Positions 1 through 13,219 of a DNA stretch of 64,000 bases are shown piece by piece. The stretch covers positions 91,408,342 to 91,472,341 of the forward strand of contig CM070874.1 in NCBI GenBank assembly GCA_036365515.1, read 5' to 3'. A program made the translations under genes and the position numbers. This DNA is from Torymus aiolomorphi (Eukaryota; Arthropoda; Insecta; Hymenoptera; Torymidae). Each line of letters begins with the position of its first letter. The stretch's first letter is position 1. The notes beneath the pieces were generated by a model. That model was given only the letters and a program-made list of their open reading frames with translations. It did not search any database and was not told the origin of the DNA.

Positions 1-1410
1 TTTAGAGTAGCAAAAAAAGATTTGCGGGTAAGTTGTAAGTGTATACATAACGCACATCGCACGCGCTGCACGCACGCACTGCACACACAGAAAAAAACAA
101 TGAGACTCGCGCAAATCCCGTCCAGGCGCGCCGGCGGCAGTAAGCAGCAATTCAAAAAAACTCACTCGCCAATCCACTACGGAAGCGTCGCAATCCAACA
201 AGACCAAAAACAATAAGAATGTGTATGCGTGTAAGTGTACGTATAATAATGTGTATGTCAAGCGTCGGTTAAGTACTGCAGCTGCGCGCGTGTGTGTAAG
301 TATATATATATATATATATCTATATCTACGAAAAAACAACGAAGTTCAAAAACGTATATATTGTTATATGTAAAAGCGATTGAAAAAAAGTCCACACAAC
401 TGCCAAGGTCGTGGCGAGCCCGCTTCCTCGTACACAGAGGAAGGGACGCTACGATTTTTGCGAAAAAAAGACAGCTAGAGTCATATATATAATGTGCCTA
501 CACACGAAAAAAGATGCATTTTGTGTGTTATGTGAGTGTTAGTGTTGCATGAGAAGTATCCGCTATGTTAATTTAGTTTTATTCAGTTTAGTTTAATAAT
601 TTTATTTAGAGAAGCTTTGTTTAATTCATCTATTCAAAAATATTTTGTTAATCGATATACGCTGACCAGAAAAATTCACTTTTTTCGTATGTAAATAAAG
701 TTTTTAAAAAAATCTCATTGACAGTTATGTAGCCAATCTAGCAGTATAAAATTTGCAGGAAAAAAAGGATTGGTTACTCTGAGTTATGTTTCAACTATGC
801 AACATAGAATTTACTGTTCAAAGACCTAGACCTAGTGAATTGAAGCACAAAATCTATTAAAATGTATATTTTCATCGTGTGTCGTATAATTTCCTGTACA
901 CTTTTCAGTTAGTTACACGTATATATGATAAACTGTATAAAATTGTACAAAAATGTACATTTTATCTGAATTTGGATCTCCATGTTCACTAAGGAAGTAT
1001 TTTTCTATGATGAATAGTTGGGACAGAATGAGCTGCAATCGGTTCGAGTAACCGAGGATCCTTTTCCCTTGCACTACTCTGCGAACTCTACGCAATCCGA
1101 AGCATCGAAAGTTGGAAAAAAATGTGTCTCAAGGTGGTAACAAAATATTTTCTTCCAAACCAAGAGCCGGCATCATCATCAGCCCGTATTAAAGAATAAA
1201 GAAAGCGCCTGAGGCGACCACGACAACCAACGATAAGAGCGGAAAAAAGAAGAGAAAGAGAGATAGAAATATTAAGAGACTTGAAACGAGAGAGTGATAA
1301 AGAGAGAAAGAGAACGAAGTTCAAACAGACAGACATACAGTCAGACAGACAGACGTACACACACAATCCTTACGATAAATATTACACAGGCTGTCGTGTG
1401 CGCAGCTGGC

Positions 1411-1449
1411 AGTAGTAGTAGTAGTAATAGTAGTAGTAGTAGTAGTAGT
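1411..1449. repeat. (AGT)n trinucleotide microsatellite
   Basis: About 13 units of AGT with one interruption (AAT). It lies in presumed DGK theta intron sequence. Open frames over it are low-complexity artefacts. Confidence 0.95.
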
Positions 1450-2312
1450 GTTCGTGTGCTGATGATGATCATGATGATCGTGACGGATGATCGTCGGCGC
1501 GGAGGCCGACGTTGTTATACCTTGCACGTAGGGAGGGGAGGCGTGACAATTCCCGTGGCAGCTGCGCGGCAGGACGAGCGAGAGCCGGCGCAGCACGGCG
1601 GCCAGGCGGCCCGCGCCGGCCCCGCTGCCACTGCCGCCGCCCCCGCGCTGCTGCCGCCGGCGGTACCGGGCGACCGCGGCCCCGTCGTCGCCGTCGTCGT
1701 CAGCTAATTCGAATCGCTCGCCACCGCCGTCGACGCTCGCCTCCACTATCGTATCGGTTTTCGACACACAGACGGACGACGTGACAGAGAGACAGAGATG
1801 ACGCGCGTGAGATGGAAAAGAAAGAGACATCATGTGTGTTTGCCGTCCATTCATCAAGCACACGCGGCAATTCATTTTTATTTTTTACTTTTTTCTCGAC
1901 ATTCTCATGATTTTCAGGCCTCCCGAATTATTATTGCCGGTGAAGGTTCAGGAGCGGCTGGAATGTTTAAATATATGCAAGTGGTACAGCTCGCTTTTAG
2001 TCAGACATGCTGCGTTCTTTTGAAATGCCACTTTTTTCAAATTAGCGCAAATTACAGTATTTTCAGCTTGAAAATCATCAGAATATCAGGATAATGACAA
2101 GATATTTTCAGTTTAGTGAGCAAACTATGCGACGCTGTTTATGCCAATTAAAAGAGAATCGATTTTGCTCGGAACGCACATACTCAATTATTGCATTACA
2201 TTGAAAGCTGGACAATGTAAAACATAGTTGCGTAATGAACGCGCGCGTTGCACAAGATCAATATAAGTAACAAAATGACAAATTTAAATCAGGTCGAAAG
2301 AATCGACAATTT

Positions 2313-2404
2313 CATTAATATAATATATATATTATTTATATAATATATATATATTATTTCATTAATATAATATATATATTATTATATAATATAATAAATA
2401 TATT
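2313..2404. repeat. AT-only tandem/palindromic patch
   Basis: The phrase CATTAATATAATATATAT occurs twice, interleaved with TATATA runs. No gene is seen. Confidence 0.85.
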
Positions 2405-3161
2405 TACATTATTTTGGAAATATATGAGAAATTATGTGATATTATAAAGGAGATTATTTGTTCTCAAATTCGCAATTAATTAATGAACAGTGGACATATG
2501 TAAAGCAATTAAGAGAAATAGAAATGGAACATTTTCTTAAAGAAAACGTGGATAAGTCTTTATTGTTAAAAAATTCCATATTAAGATATTCTGCGTTTTT
2601 ATTAGCAATAAAAACTTCCCAAGATAACACATGTCCCCAGTATGTTTATCAAGCCAAACCCCTGTAAAAATAGGACTGATGCAGAAGCCCCTAAACGGTG
2701 GCCTGCAGCCTATGCACGCGCGCGCGCGCGCTACTAATTTTTCACGCAGCTTGCATCTGCCTGCGGCCGCGTACAAACAAGAAGTCGCGAAGGAAAAGCT
2801 CTTGGCGCACGACACTTAAGAGCGCAGATCGAGCGAGAGAGCGCTTTACCGAGAAAAGGGACTGGGGAGAGAGCAAGTATGAAAGGAAAAGAGAGAGAGA
2901 GGGAGACGAGATAAAATAGAGACGAGCGCGCGAGAGCGCGGAAAATGAAAATAAAAAGAGGCGCGCGCAGAGCGTTTGTGTGTGTGTGTGCGTGCGCGTG
3001 CGCGCGTGTGTGCAAGAGTGGAAGGGAGCTGGGAGAGAGAAACAAAAACAAAAAGGGGTGGGGAAAAAAGAGGCAGAGCAACAACAACGTGACCCAGTTG
3101 GCAAGAATATTTCTATACCTTTAATCGAGGCTTGCGCGCTCCAACGCCGCACTCGCGCATA

Positions 3162-3166
3162 CGTGT

Positions 3167-3200
<34 letters not shown>

Positions 3201-3214
3201 CTGTGCGCGCGCGC
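3162..3214. repeat. (GT)n running into (CG)n
   Basis: About 20 GT units with CT interruptions are followed by alternating CG. All of it is alternating purine-pyrimidine. Confidence 0.95.
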
Positions 3215-3380
3215 GCCATACGTATGTGTATCTATAATACGGATGTTCGCTATAATGTGCGACTAAACACCGCCACTGCCGTCGTCGCCGCCACCACTGC
3301 TCTTCGGCTCTTGGCAGGGAAGAGCCGACGCTTCGCTATTCATAAATACAAGCGCGCACAAGCGAAAAATATTTCATAAT

Positions 3381-3436
3381 TTATGTCCGTCTGTGTCGGT
3401 CTGTCCGTCCGTCCGTCTGTCCGTCTTTCTGTCCAT
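3381..3436. repeat. (GTCC/GTCT)n tetranucleotide repeat
   Basis: Degenerate repeats of CTGTCCGT are seen. A shorter complementary CAGA-rich patch lies at 1325-1355. Confidence 0.8.
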
Positions 3437-3512
3437 CTGATTGTGTGTACCTCCCACGTGGTTCGAAATTCAGCACGCGTTTTTCACACTCTATATACAT
3501 GTACCTGTATAT

Positions 3513-3528
3513 GCGTGCGCGCGCGCGC

Positions 3529-3601
<73 letters not shown>
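3513..3601. repeat. (CG)n followed by (GT)n microsatellite
   Basis: A CG tract of about 9 units passes into about 35 GT units. It lies in presumed intron of the kinase gene. Confidence 0.97.
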
Positions 3602-3603
<2 letters not shown>

Positions 3604-4393
3604 CGAGTATGTGAGGCTGTTTTCGAGGAGCTAAGGCGAAGCCCAAAAAATCGATAGCCTTTCTCTCCGTGACACTCTCTCTCTCCCTCTCTCTCTTTCT
3701 GCGGCAAGCGCGCGTACAGGATAAATTTGCAATTCGTGCACTTTCTCGCGTCATAGAAATGCGTTCGAATTTATAATTTACCGGCTTGCATCGCTCATTT
3801 TTAGAGATGAAACGCGCGCAGGCGACCTAATTTTTTGAACAAAAGTTTGAGAAATTCCGCCTTTTCCCCCCATTTTTTTGGCCAGCAAGTCTTTTAAACT
3901 CGATTGGCCAAGTTTTGATGCACGGGGTGCGGGGCTTTTTCTTTTGATTTTTTCGAGAGGCGCGCGCGCTTTTTCCAGGTGAAGCTTTAGTGGTTTCGTT
4001 TCCCTTTTTTTCACAGTTTATAGTGAATGAGGTTTGCTTTTAGAAAGCCGTTGAATAGAAAAGGGAGGTATAGGCATGAACATTTTTTTAAATGCAGTAG
4101 GTTTAGGCTTCGCCCTAGCTTTTTGTGCTTTAATATTTTTGTTTGTCTAAACAATAAAAAAAAGTTCTGTGTGTGAATAAAATAAGCAAAGAGTGAATCT
4201 TAAAAGCAATTAATTGAAAACAATAAGAATTCATGTTCAAAACGCAAAATGAAAGTGTATATGTGATAGAAAATAGATGAGTGAGTTTTTTTTTGAAAAT
4301 ATAAACGAATTATAACTTGCATGTAAAAATCTCTACGAGTGTATGAAATTTTTAAACGTGAGATTCTAATAGAGAAATTCTCAGGTGCTACTA

Positions 4394-4522
<129 letters not shown>

Positions 4523-5710
4523 TGTACACATTCTGTCTAAGAACTCGTCTAATTCATCAGTATTTACAATCTTTATATATGAGAATCGTGAAACGCTACA
4601 ATTTCTACAAATTCCTAAAGAGAATCGAAGAAAAAGAAGAGTATCGAGAAAATTTGTACAACTCCTTCCGTGCATTCAATTCTCTCCAGCATCCACGAGA
4701 ACGATCTATTTCTATAAAAAACACCCATAACACCCGCCGTCTAAAATAATAAAGACAGAGAGAGATAGAGAGAGGGGGAGGGAAGGAGAAACGATAACAA
4801 GTGCAGGCGCATTTGCGTGACATAAACTTTATATTACAGCGATCGTAAAAAGTGCGCACGCGCGCGCGCGTATTTACAAAAACGGCGATTTCCTTTACGG
4901 GCCCGCGCGGGCGCTCACGCGATCGTCCGTGCGGGATGAGACTATATAGTATAAGTGTGAGGTGGGCGCTCGTATCTTTTTTGTACTTTGGCTTTGTGAC
5001 GCGTCCATTAAGCTTCTCCACGAGTGACGCGCTGCTGCTGCTGATCTTAATTTTTCCTCTTTTAGTATTTTTCGAAAAATCTGCATGAAATGGCGCTCTT
5101 TGATGTTCACCTCTATATAGATAGATTTTTCCAAGTGAGGCAAAAAAAGCTTATAAATACTTTCTAGATACAGAAAACGTGGCATGGAAAACTTTGCAAT
5201 ATACCAAAGCTACTTTGATGTATTAGCTACATGAGTGTTGAGATTTACCGAGAAAATTTTGTCAGCAATAAGCTTGTTCGTAAAATTTCTATCGCTTCCC
5301 AAATAATTGATATAGAAAACAAACTACCACAAAATTCTGTCAACTCTCCATGCGCCAAAGTACAAAAAACATCGAATATACGGGCAAATAACGATAACAA
5401 TATTCCCTGACATATACCTGTACACTGAAAAAAAAACCACGACAGCAGATCACATATCCCACCTTTCCAAAATTCACATCTGAACGTCAAAAACTATATA
5501 CAAACCAATATAGTAAACCAAAAGTAAAACCAGTAAAGTACAGCCGCGACCAATGCGAACAGATCGTACACGAGTGGGAGGACGAGTATACATGGGTGTT
5601 TCCACGATAATATATCTAGCGTATTTTTTATATATATAGAGGGATAAAAAGTATAATAGAGCGTGTGAGTGTCAAGGCGGTGCTTAGAAGGTCGGTAAAG
5701 TGCTACTCAC

Positions 5711-8700
5711 GCGCTAGGACTTCTTTTCGGCGCACTTGCACCCCGATGATGGCCTCCATGGGCACCTCGGTCCGTGGAATGCTGACCGCATGGGGCGGCA
5801 GGTAGATCGGCTCGAGGATGCCGAAGGTGCACTCCTGTGGGATCTCCCTGTAGCAGGCGGCATGTGACTGCGCCGCGAATATTATAATTAGTTACAAGCA
5901 TTAACTATTTCTTCACTAACTCTATTTATGTTCTGATAAAACTCTTTAAATCGAGATATTCGTATCTTACAATTAATAACTGATAAGTTATTCAAAATAA
6001 ATTAGCTAAAATCAAGTTTGAAAGAGATTTTAAAAAATTCATGCTGAACGTAAAATGAGTCGCGCGGTAGAATTGGCAAAAATGAATTTAACACAACTTA
6101 TTATTATGCAAATTGGAGGGAGCAATTAAAGAGGAAACTTTTAATTAGTCCAAATGAATTGCAGAAGTTATAATTTGACGCATTACAAATGAAACGCTGG
6201 GGTGAGTCTTTTAAAATTCAACGTTTTCTTATCGAGGTTGCCGTTGATGAAAATCAATCGTTAGCGAATCAAAGCGAACTGCCACTTTGTTTTTCGAGAA
6301 AATAAATTGAGTGGCAAACCCGTTCTGGCGGCTAATTTCAATGTTAAGCTTTTTCAGCAGTTTCCCAAGGCCCGGGCAAAATTGTTTAGAAACTAATCAG
6401 TGTTTTCAAGACTGGCCAACCGAAAACCGCTAATTCATACGCTTATACGGAGGATCCGCACTGATTAGCAGGGACAACTAGTCGGAGTTGTTTCTCGCGC
6501 GATTTACTCGGCGAATTGCGTCGCATTTTTTGCGACGTCCAAGTTGGTACTAATGCACAAACTGTGCTGAGTAAACTTTCGATTTTGACTAAACAAGGAT
6601 AAATATCAGTTTCGTTTTGTTCATTTACTAATTTCGTTCGAGGTTAAATAACCGACGATCCGAGTGGCTTCGCAGAAGGCAATTAAGGAGGGGACGTTTA
6701 GTAATTAGTATATACTGACCGTGATGCCGCACCACTCGCAGCGATATCCGGCGAGGCACTCGGCAGATAAGCACGACTTCTTGCAGTGGGCGCATTTCGA
6801 CTGGCTGGGTAGGTTGCCCTCCCGCCAGTGGTGCGTGTGCCTCACCGACGACAGGTCCTTCCCCGGCACGTACGTCGCGTTCTCCTTGCAGTCCGGCACC
6901 CCGAAGTCCTGGCACTCCACGTGCACGAAGTACTCGCAGACTGTAAATTATCCCATTGGATTGATTACTTTCCAAAGCCTCTTTTGTTAATCCGTAGGTT
7001 TTTTTTTTGCAATGTAAAACTTTAGATTAAATATCGAAAACGCTAGGTTAAATGGAATTTTAATGTGTTAATATTTTAGCCGGATAAAACGTCTGGCATG
7101 CTTGCTTTATACACTTTTATCAGCAATATTCCAATTTACTGTCAACGGTCTAATAACGAGAAAATTAATTTAAATAACGAAAATTCCTGCCGCTATGCCG
7201 TTATAGGCATCGTCGAAAATATGTACGTACTCTCGCAGTGTACGGACAGGTTGTCATCGAGCCGCTTTCGACAAACATTGCAGAATTTCTTCCGGTGGTG
7301 GACCTGTTCGGACCAGCAATGAGCGACTGGGTTCTGCAAAAAGGGAAAAGCATGCGCTGATTAAACCATTTCAAAAATTTTTCACTGAGGGTATATTAAT
7401 TTCGCACACCTTTGAGCGCTTTGCTCGACGTAAAATTAATTTCGACTTTGTTCGAAATTTATGTACGCAAAGCAAAACATTATTTTACGTTTAACTTTCA
7501 ATTGGGAATTTTGCGTATGTTGACTACATAATACTGTGTGATTTTGTAAATAGGAAACAAATTGTAACAACAAAACATACAGTTATTTTATTTGAAAAGG
7601 ACGCTATATAAGATTGATTTGATTATGATTTTTTGTAACATAAGTAATATGTCTTGTTTTTCACGAACTATCGTGTTTCTATAAAAGTAGTATATAAAAG
7701 CTTTTCAAAATTCGTCCTGTGACTTTTCCGAAAATACACGATAAATTTTTATACGATATGAATAAAAAACACATATGGCAAAAAATAAATGTTTATTAGT
7801 ATTCGGAATATACGTCACGCGGTATTCGATAATCTAAATTTTTCTATATCTGACTAACAATACATCCTCTCAATTAACGTATGACTTAAAAATGAGCTAA
7901 AAAAATAAGATTTTACGCAATTTTACGCAACAAAGGTACTGCACAGACACATATATATTTACAAGTAAAGCTGTATTGTGCCTCACCTTAATAAGGTTTG
8001 CCGAGATGCTGGAGCAGGCAGAGACAACAGTCTTCAAACACCGCTCGTGGATTACGAAGTTGCAGACTGAAAGTAAACGTCATTGTGATGATGAATGAAA
8101 GAGCCACCACCGACGACCAAAATGGCAATAGCCATCTCTCTTCCTCTTTTACGCATACACACACATTCATATATATATATGTATACACACAGACGCGAGG
8201 TACACACAATTGAAAACTCGCCCGCGCCAAGAGAGTTTCCGCTCAACTTTAAACGAGATACAACAATTTTCGTTTCACACTCATTTCAATTTATAACGCG
8301 AGAATTACACAAGTTTCTGCTAGCTTCGTCTCGATGGTAATTGTCATGTCGAATGTTTTTTTAGAATTTTCGAGGGAAAGTTAGTCACTTGTTAAAAAGC
8401 ATTAGGTGCGGTTTAAATTATTTATTTTTTAAAGTATGTTGAGCAGTTCAATTAAGCGTTTAAAATCGAATTGTACGTAGGGAAAATGTTTTTAACTTTT
8501 ACGCTTTGGGTAAGTTTTTTAACTTTCTGATGAAATATATGTTGGCGATGTCAAATGAAATAATCGAAGGTGTTTTTTGCAACGACGGAATTATAAAACA
8601 GTTATTTTACTATAATATTCTACCGAATTCCGAATATTTAAGATGCGATGCGTAAACACAACGAGAATCATAAAATAAGTTTATTAATTCAGCCTTTCAT

Positions 8701-11700
8701 CCGCGCGTCGATATATACTTATCATCTCTTATATTTCCTTCACGCCTCAATAAACCATTACTCTGTTTTTCGTATATTGGTGCTTATCCGTCGCAGTCGT
8801 TAAAATCTCCAAATCGTCGCCAATGAACACAAACATGCCAGGCAGCGAGGTGAAAAAAGCTCCCCCCCTGCTATATAGAAAACAAACGCGGACTAATATA
8901 CCGTGGCAAGCCTGCAGAGGCACACATTCCTCCCTCTCTCTTTCTCTCCCATTGAAAAAGAGAAGAAAAAGCTCGCGCAGAACATCCGCACCTTGCCTCT
9001 GCCACAAAAGCCCGCGATTTTTCCGGGCTCCCGCGCGCGCGGGAAATTTCACACACGCGTACACTGCAGTAGGCGGGCACGCGTTGTTGTTGGTATGTAG
9101 CTATATACCTACAGAGAGAAGGCGTCGCTCGCGTTTCCGCGCGACGGAAACGTCAGGATTTTCAAAGAGGCCTTTCACGCCGCGAGCCAAGTGAATCGTC
9201 AGGCGGAATTTATTGACAATGCTTATGTAGGCCGACGGGCGCGGGGAGAATTCATTGTTGCTGCGCCGCCTGATCATCCCCGTTAAACGCTATTAAAGCG
9301 CGCACGCCACCCGAGAGCAAAGGGGCTTGTCTGGGGTACATCAACTGAGAGGGAGAGAGAGTTGCATTGTGCCGCTGTGTGTATATTTAGCGCGCCGAGG
9401 AGGATGTCGCGCGAGGGCTGTGTTTGTTTCTTTGATTCCCGTGGCCTTTTTTATGCGGCCTGCAGGGAGGCTATTGTTTTACAGAGATGCGTGGCATTGG
9501 CTTAGTATTGCTTGTTTGCCATTGCTGCTACGGAGATTTAAAGATTGGATTTGATTTGGCCGCGATGCCGGTAAATGGTTCAGTTGATCTTTCAACTGAC
9601 TTTCATTTAAGAAATAATGTTTTTGGAAATAAAATTTTTATTTTTTTCATCTTTTTGATATTTTTATTATTTTATTTTTTAACGTGGACGAAAAAAAAGT
9701 AACGATGTGAATCTTTTGCATGTAATAATTTTAACACCGCAGGAATTGTTGATCTTAGAAAAAGCAGCGTTTCATTTGTAAAGTAGAAACAATTCAATAT
9801 TTAACTTATATATATTTCACTTCGTTATTAAAACATTGTCAACATGAATTTTAATACTCGTAAGCGTTATTTATTCCATTCCTTTTTATAATTTTATGAA
9901 TTATTTTATTATCATTCTACTCATACAGAAAGAACTTTATAATCTAAATTATGATAATAATTTGATTCGTATACGAAGGCATGAATAACGTCTAAAGCAT
10001 TAGAAATGTATAAGAATATGCTTGAATTTACTTTAATGTCATACAAGACGCTTCAGAAATTAACTAACTGGAATAATCTAAATTATTACGAACGCACGAG
10101 TAACGTCTAACCATTTGCTTCGCTACTGCTACTAACGGGTCCGCAGATGCGCGCCTTATTACATTATTCTAAATTTAACCGCGTTTTTCTCAACTTTCTC
10201 ATTCAGTGGCCGCCGACGCCGCCGCCGCAAAGTTTAATTCACAATTCTGTCAATAATCGCATAATGCCGCTCGGCAACTCGGCGCGCTCGCTCGCTCGCT
10301 CGCGAGTATTGACTGAATCGACAAACAAAACGCGTTGAATTCATTCCGCGACGACGATGCACGCGTCGCGCGTCACCTCGTTCGCGATAAAAATTAGAAA
10401 TTAACAAAAATTCATCTTTTTCAGTCCGAAAAAACTCTAAGCTTCGAGGCTCTTGCGATGTACAATAAGGGAAAATGTATAAGTAGTAATTAAGAATAAT
10501 AAATTATCATTTGGTAAATCAACTTTGGGTTGCAAAACTATAGAGAAGAAAGGACCGCATTGTGTGGAGGAAAGTTCACGGAAAATATATAAATAAATTT
10601 AACTATTAACTATTTGTACTTTTTAAAGAAATCTGTTGCTACGTTTGCAAAGCGATATATCTGAATAAATGTCAAAGTTTAGCTGGCAGCGGTTAACGTA
10701 CCAGGCGTTATACAGCGGGCAATCATTGTTTTCCCATGCCCACGGATTACATAACGAGCCGTAACGAAATTACGCGCTCGCGGTGTACGCGCTAATGAAA
10801 ATTGGGTCAGTCCTTCGCTGCTCTCCCATCAGAATTCATGCACATACGGCTAATTTTCGAGAGTTTAAAGCGAGAGGGAAAGAGATAGAGACAAAGTGAC
10901 CCGCGGTCGATGGCGCAAGAAAAACAGCACAGGAAAAACAGAAAGAGGGAAATTCCCAGAGAGTCTTTCTTTCCTCTTAAATAGACGAGAGCGAGAGAGA
11001 GAGAGGATTGAAGGGGAGAGCGTTTGGGGAATTTTAGCCTTTGAGCTCCGGTGACGCGCGCCCGCCGACAGTTTAAATTGTTGCTCGCGAGCGCGCGCGC
11101 GCGCTGGGGAAGTGCCGGTTTATTGAAAATACGCATTATACTCTCGTGATTTTGCACTGTGCCATTTGAAAATACGCCGTCCCTCTTGCAATTAATCTAA
11201 AAAAAATCTATATATATTTTTTTTTCACTGGAAGTTAGTCGAGTTTTTTAGAATGCAAAAACATGAGAAAAGGGAAGAAAGACAAGTTTAATAGAGTATA
11301 ACGCCGTGTGACTTTATAATTATGACTATAGATATATTTCAGTAATTTCATAAACGAGCAGAGAACGATCCTCTTTCTACTTCCGGTTCTCAAAACCGCT
11401 GACCTTGATTAACACTTCCACCTTAGCGCGAGATAGAGAGAAAGAGAGAGAGAGAGAGAGGGAGCTTGCGCGCTTGCGCTCGCGAGGCACAGTGTTTGTA
11501 TTTATAAATATAATGAGGGCGTCGACGCTCTCTCCCTCTCTCTTTCTTTCTCCTCTTTCTCGCCGTTCTCTCTTCGTTCCGCTTTCTCGCTTTTCCATCC
11601 GCTTCTCCTGCTCGCTACGGGCTCTTCTCGCGAGCGTGAATCATCGTATACGTAAGCGAGACTATGTATATAATGTAAAGAAAAGAATGTCCGTGCAAAC

Positions 11701-13150
11701 TCGTCATTGTGCATCTGCGTGCGCGAATTAAATCGTAATTATATCTCTTTCCGAGCAGGTAATTAAGGAACGTTATAACGACGGCAAAGCCCGCTCGAAA
11801 TAATCGGAATTTTCAAACTAAAGTTTCCAGCCGACCGAGCTACTCCTCTCACTCGCTCTATCGTGTTTCAGCACGCGCAGAAAGCGATAGCGCCTCCTTA
11901 CGTATAGCTCGGCTATAATTATGTCTCCCACAGCTAATTACAAGTGGCTAATCTTTTGCCGGAGAGGACGAGAGAAAAAGGACTTTTTGCGGCGCGAAGT
12001 TTAATTGTAATCTGGCTGAATTCTGAAACGCCGTTTTATTGCAGCAGCAAGTTCGAGAGCCCGGTACGAGCGTCGCCACCGCCGCCGCGCTGTACAGGCC
12101 GGTTAATTCGCTTTAGTTGGGACATTTAAATTTTACGCGCGGCGTTGTTAAGGCGAAATTAAATGGGCTCGCCGATGTTTTGAGAGCCAGCGAGCTGTCG
12201 TTCACGCATGCAGTAGTTCGCCGAGTGGCAGTGAGAGGCATTTGCGTATCGGAGGAGGATTGATCTGTGGAGTACGTGACGAGAGGAAAGTAAGGATTCG
12301 TGCGCGCGCGCGCTCGCCTCTGTGTCTGTGTGGGGCGTGTTTACATATGTGGCGAACTGTCTTTTTATTTCAAGGCCGGCAAACGGACGCCTTTTTCATC
12401 TTACGCGCGCTTGCTCAATTTACAATTTTTCTTGTAGACATAATTATTTCGCTATTTTCAGATTAATACACCGAGTTCAAACAAGACGTTTAAACTATAA
12501 CTCGAAGAAAATTAAATGCTGCAAATATATATATATATATATTTTAAATGCATTTTATACGTCGAACGCGACGTATAATTCCTTCAATTAAAATTGTTTG
12601 TACGGATGTGGCAGAGTCTGCGGAGGACAGTTCGATTATAGTTGCGCTCGGATCTTGCAAACGATACCTCGTTTGAAACTTTCGCGTGCTCCACATGCCA
12701 TTTCAAATATATAGAAACGAGTAAAGTGTCTACATTCGTTTATTAACAATTTGACGGGGAGTTTAGTACAGGAAACCCGCAGTTCTCGCAAAGATTTCAT
12801 TCTCAACTTTTCTCCAATTCAATAAACCAAGTCGCTCGAACATAGTCACATAAAATTCTGAGAATAATTTACTATAGAAGCTAAACCCCGTGCAGCTCGA
12901 AGAATGATATACCGAGCGAGATTTTTTCGACATCTCTCGGCTAAAAGCCAACTCTAGCTGCCTACTAGTCATCCCGCACTCGTCGAGCCTCTAGAATTAA
13001 CAAGCGCCTAAAAAGTGCAATAATTAGGTACACACGGAGGCCCTCCTCCGTAACAACAATACCTCTGGCTCCCAGTGCGCGCACGAGCTTTCGGGCAGCT
13101 GGTAGGCACCCACTCCCAGCCCGCGAGCGAGCTTGCGCGCACTCGTGTCT

Positions 13151-13219
<69 letters not shown>

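Noticed and set aside
1294..1875. Overlapping open frames of 137 and 184 codons
   Set aside because: They consist of (AGT)n and GC-rich simple sequence on opposite strands and show no family features.
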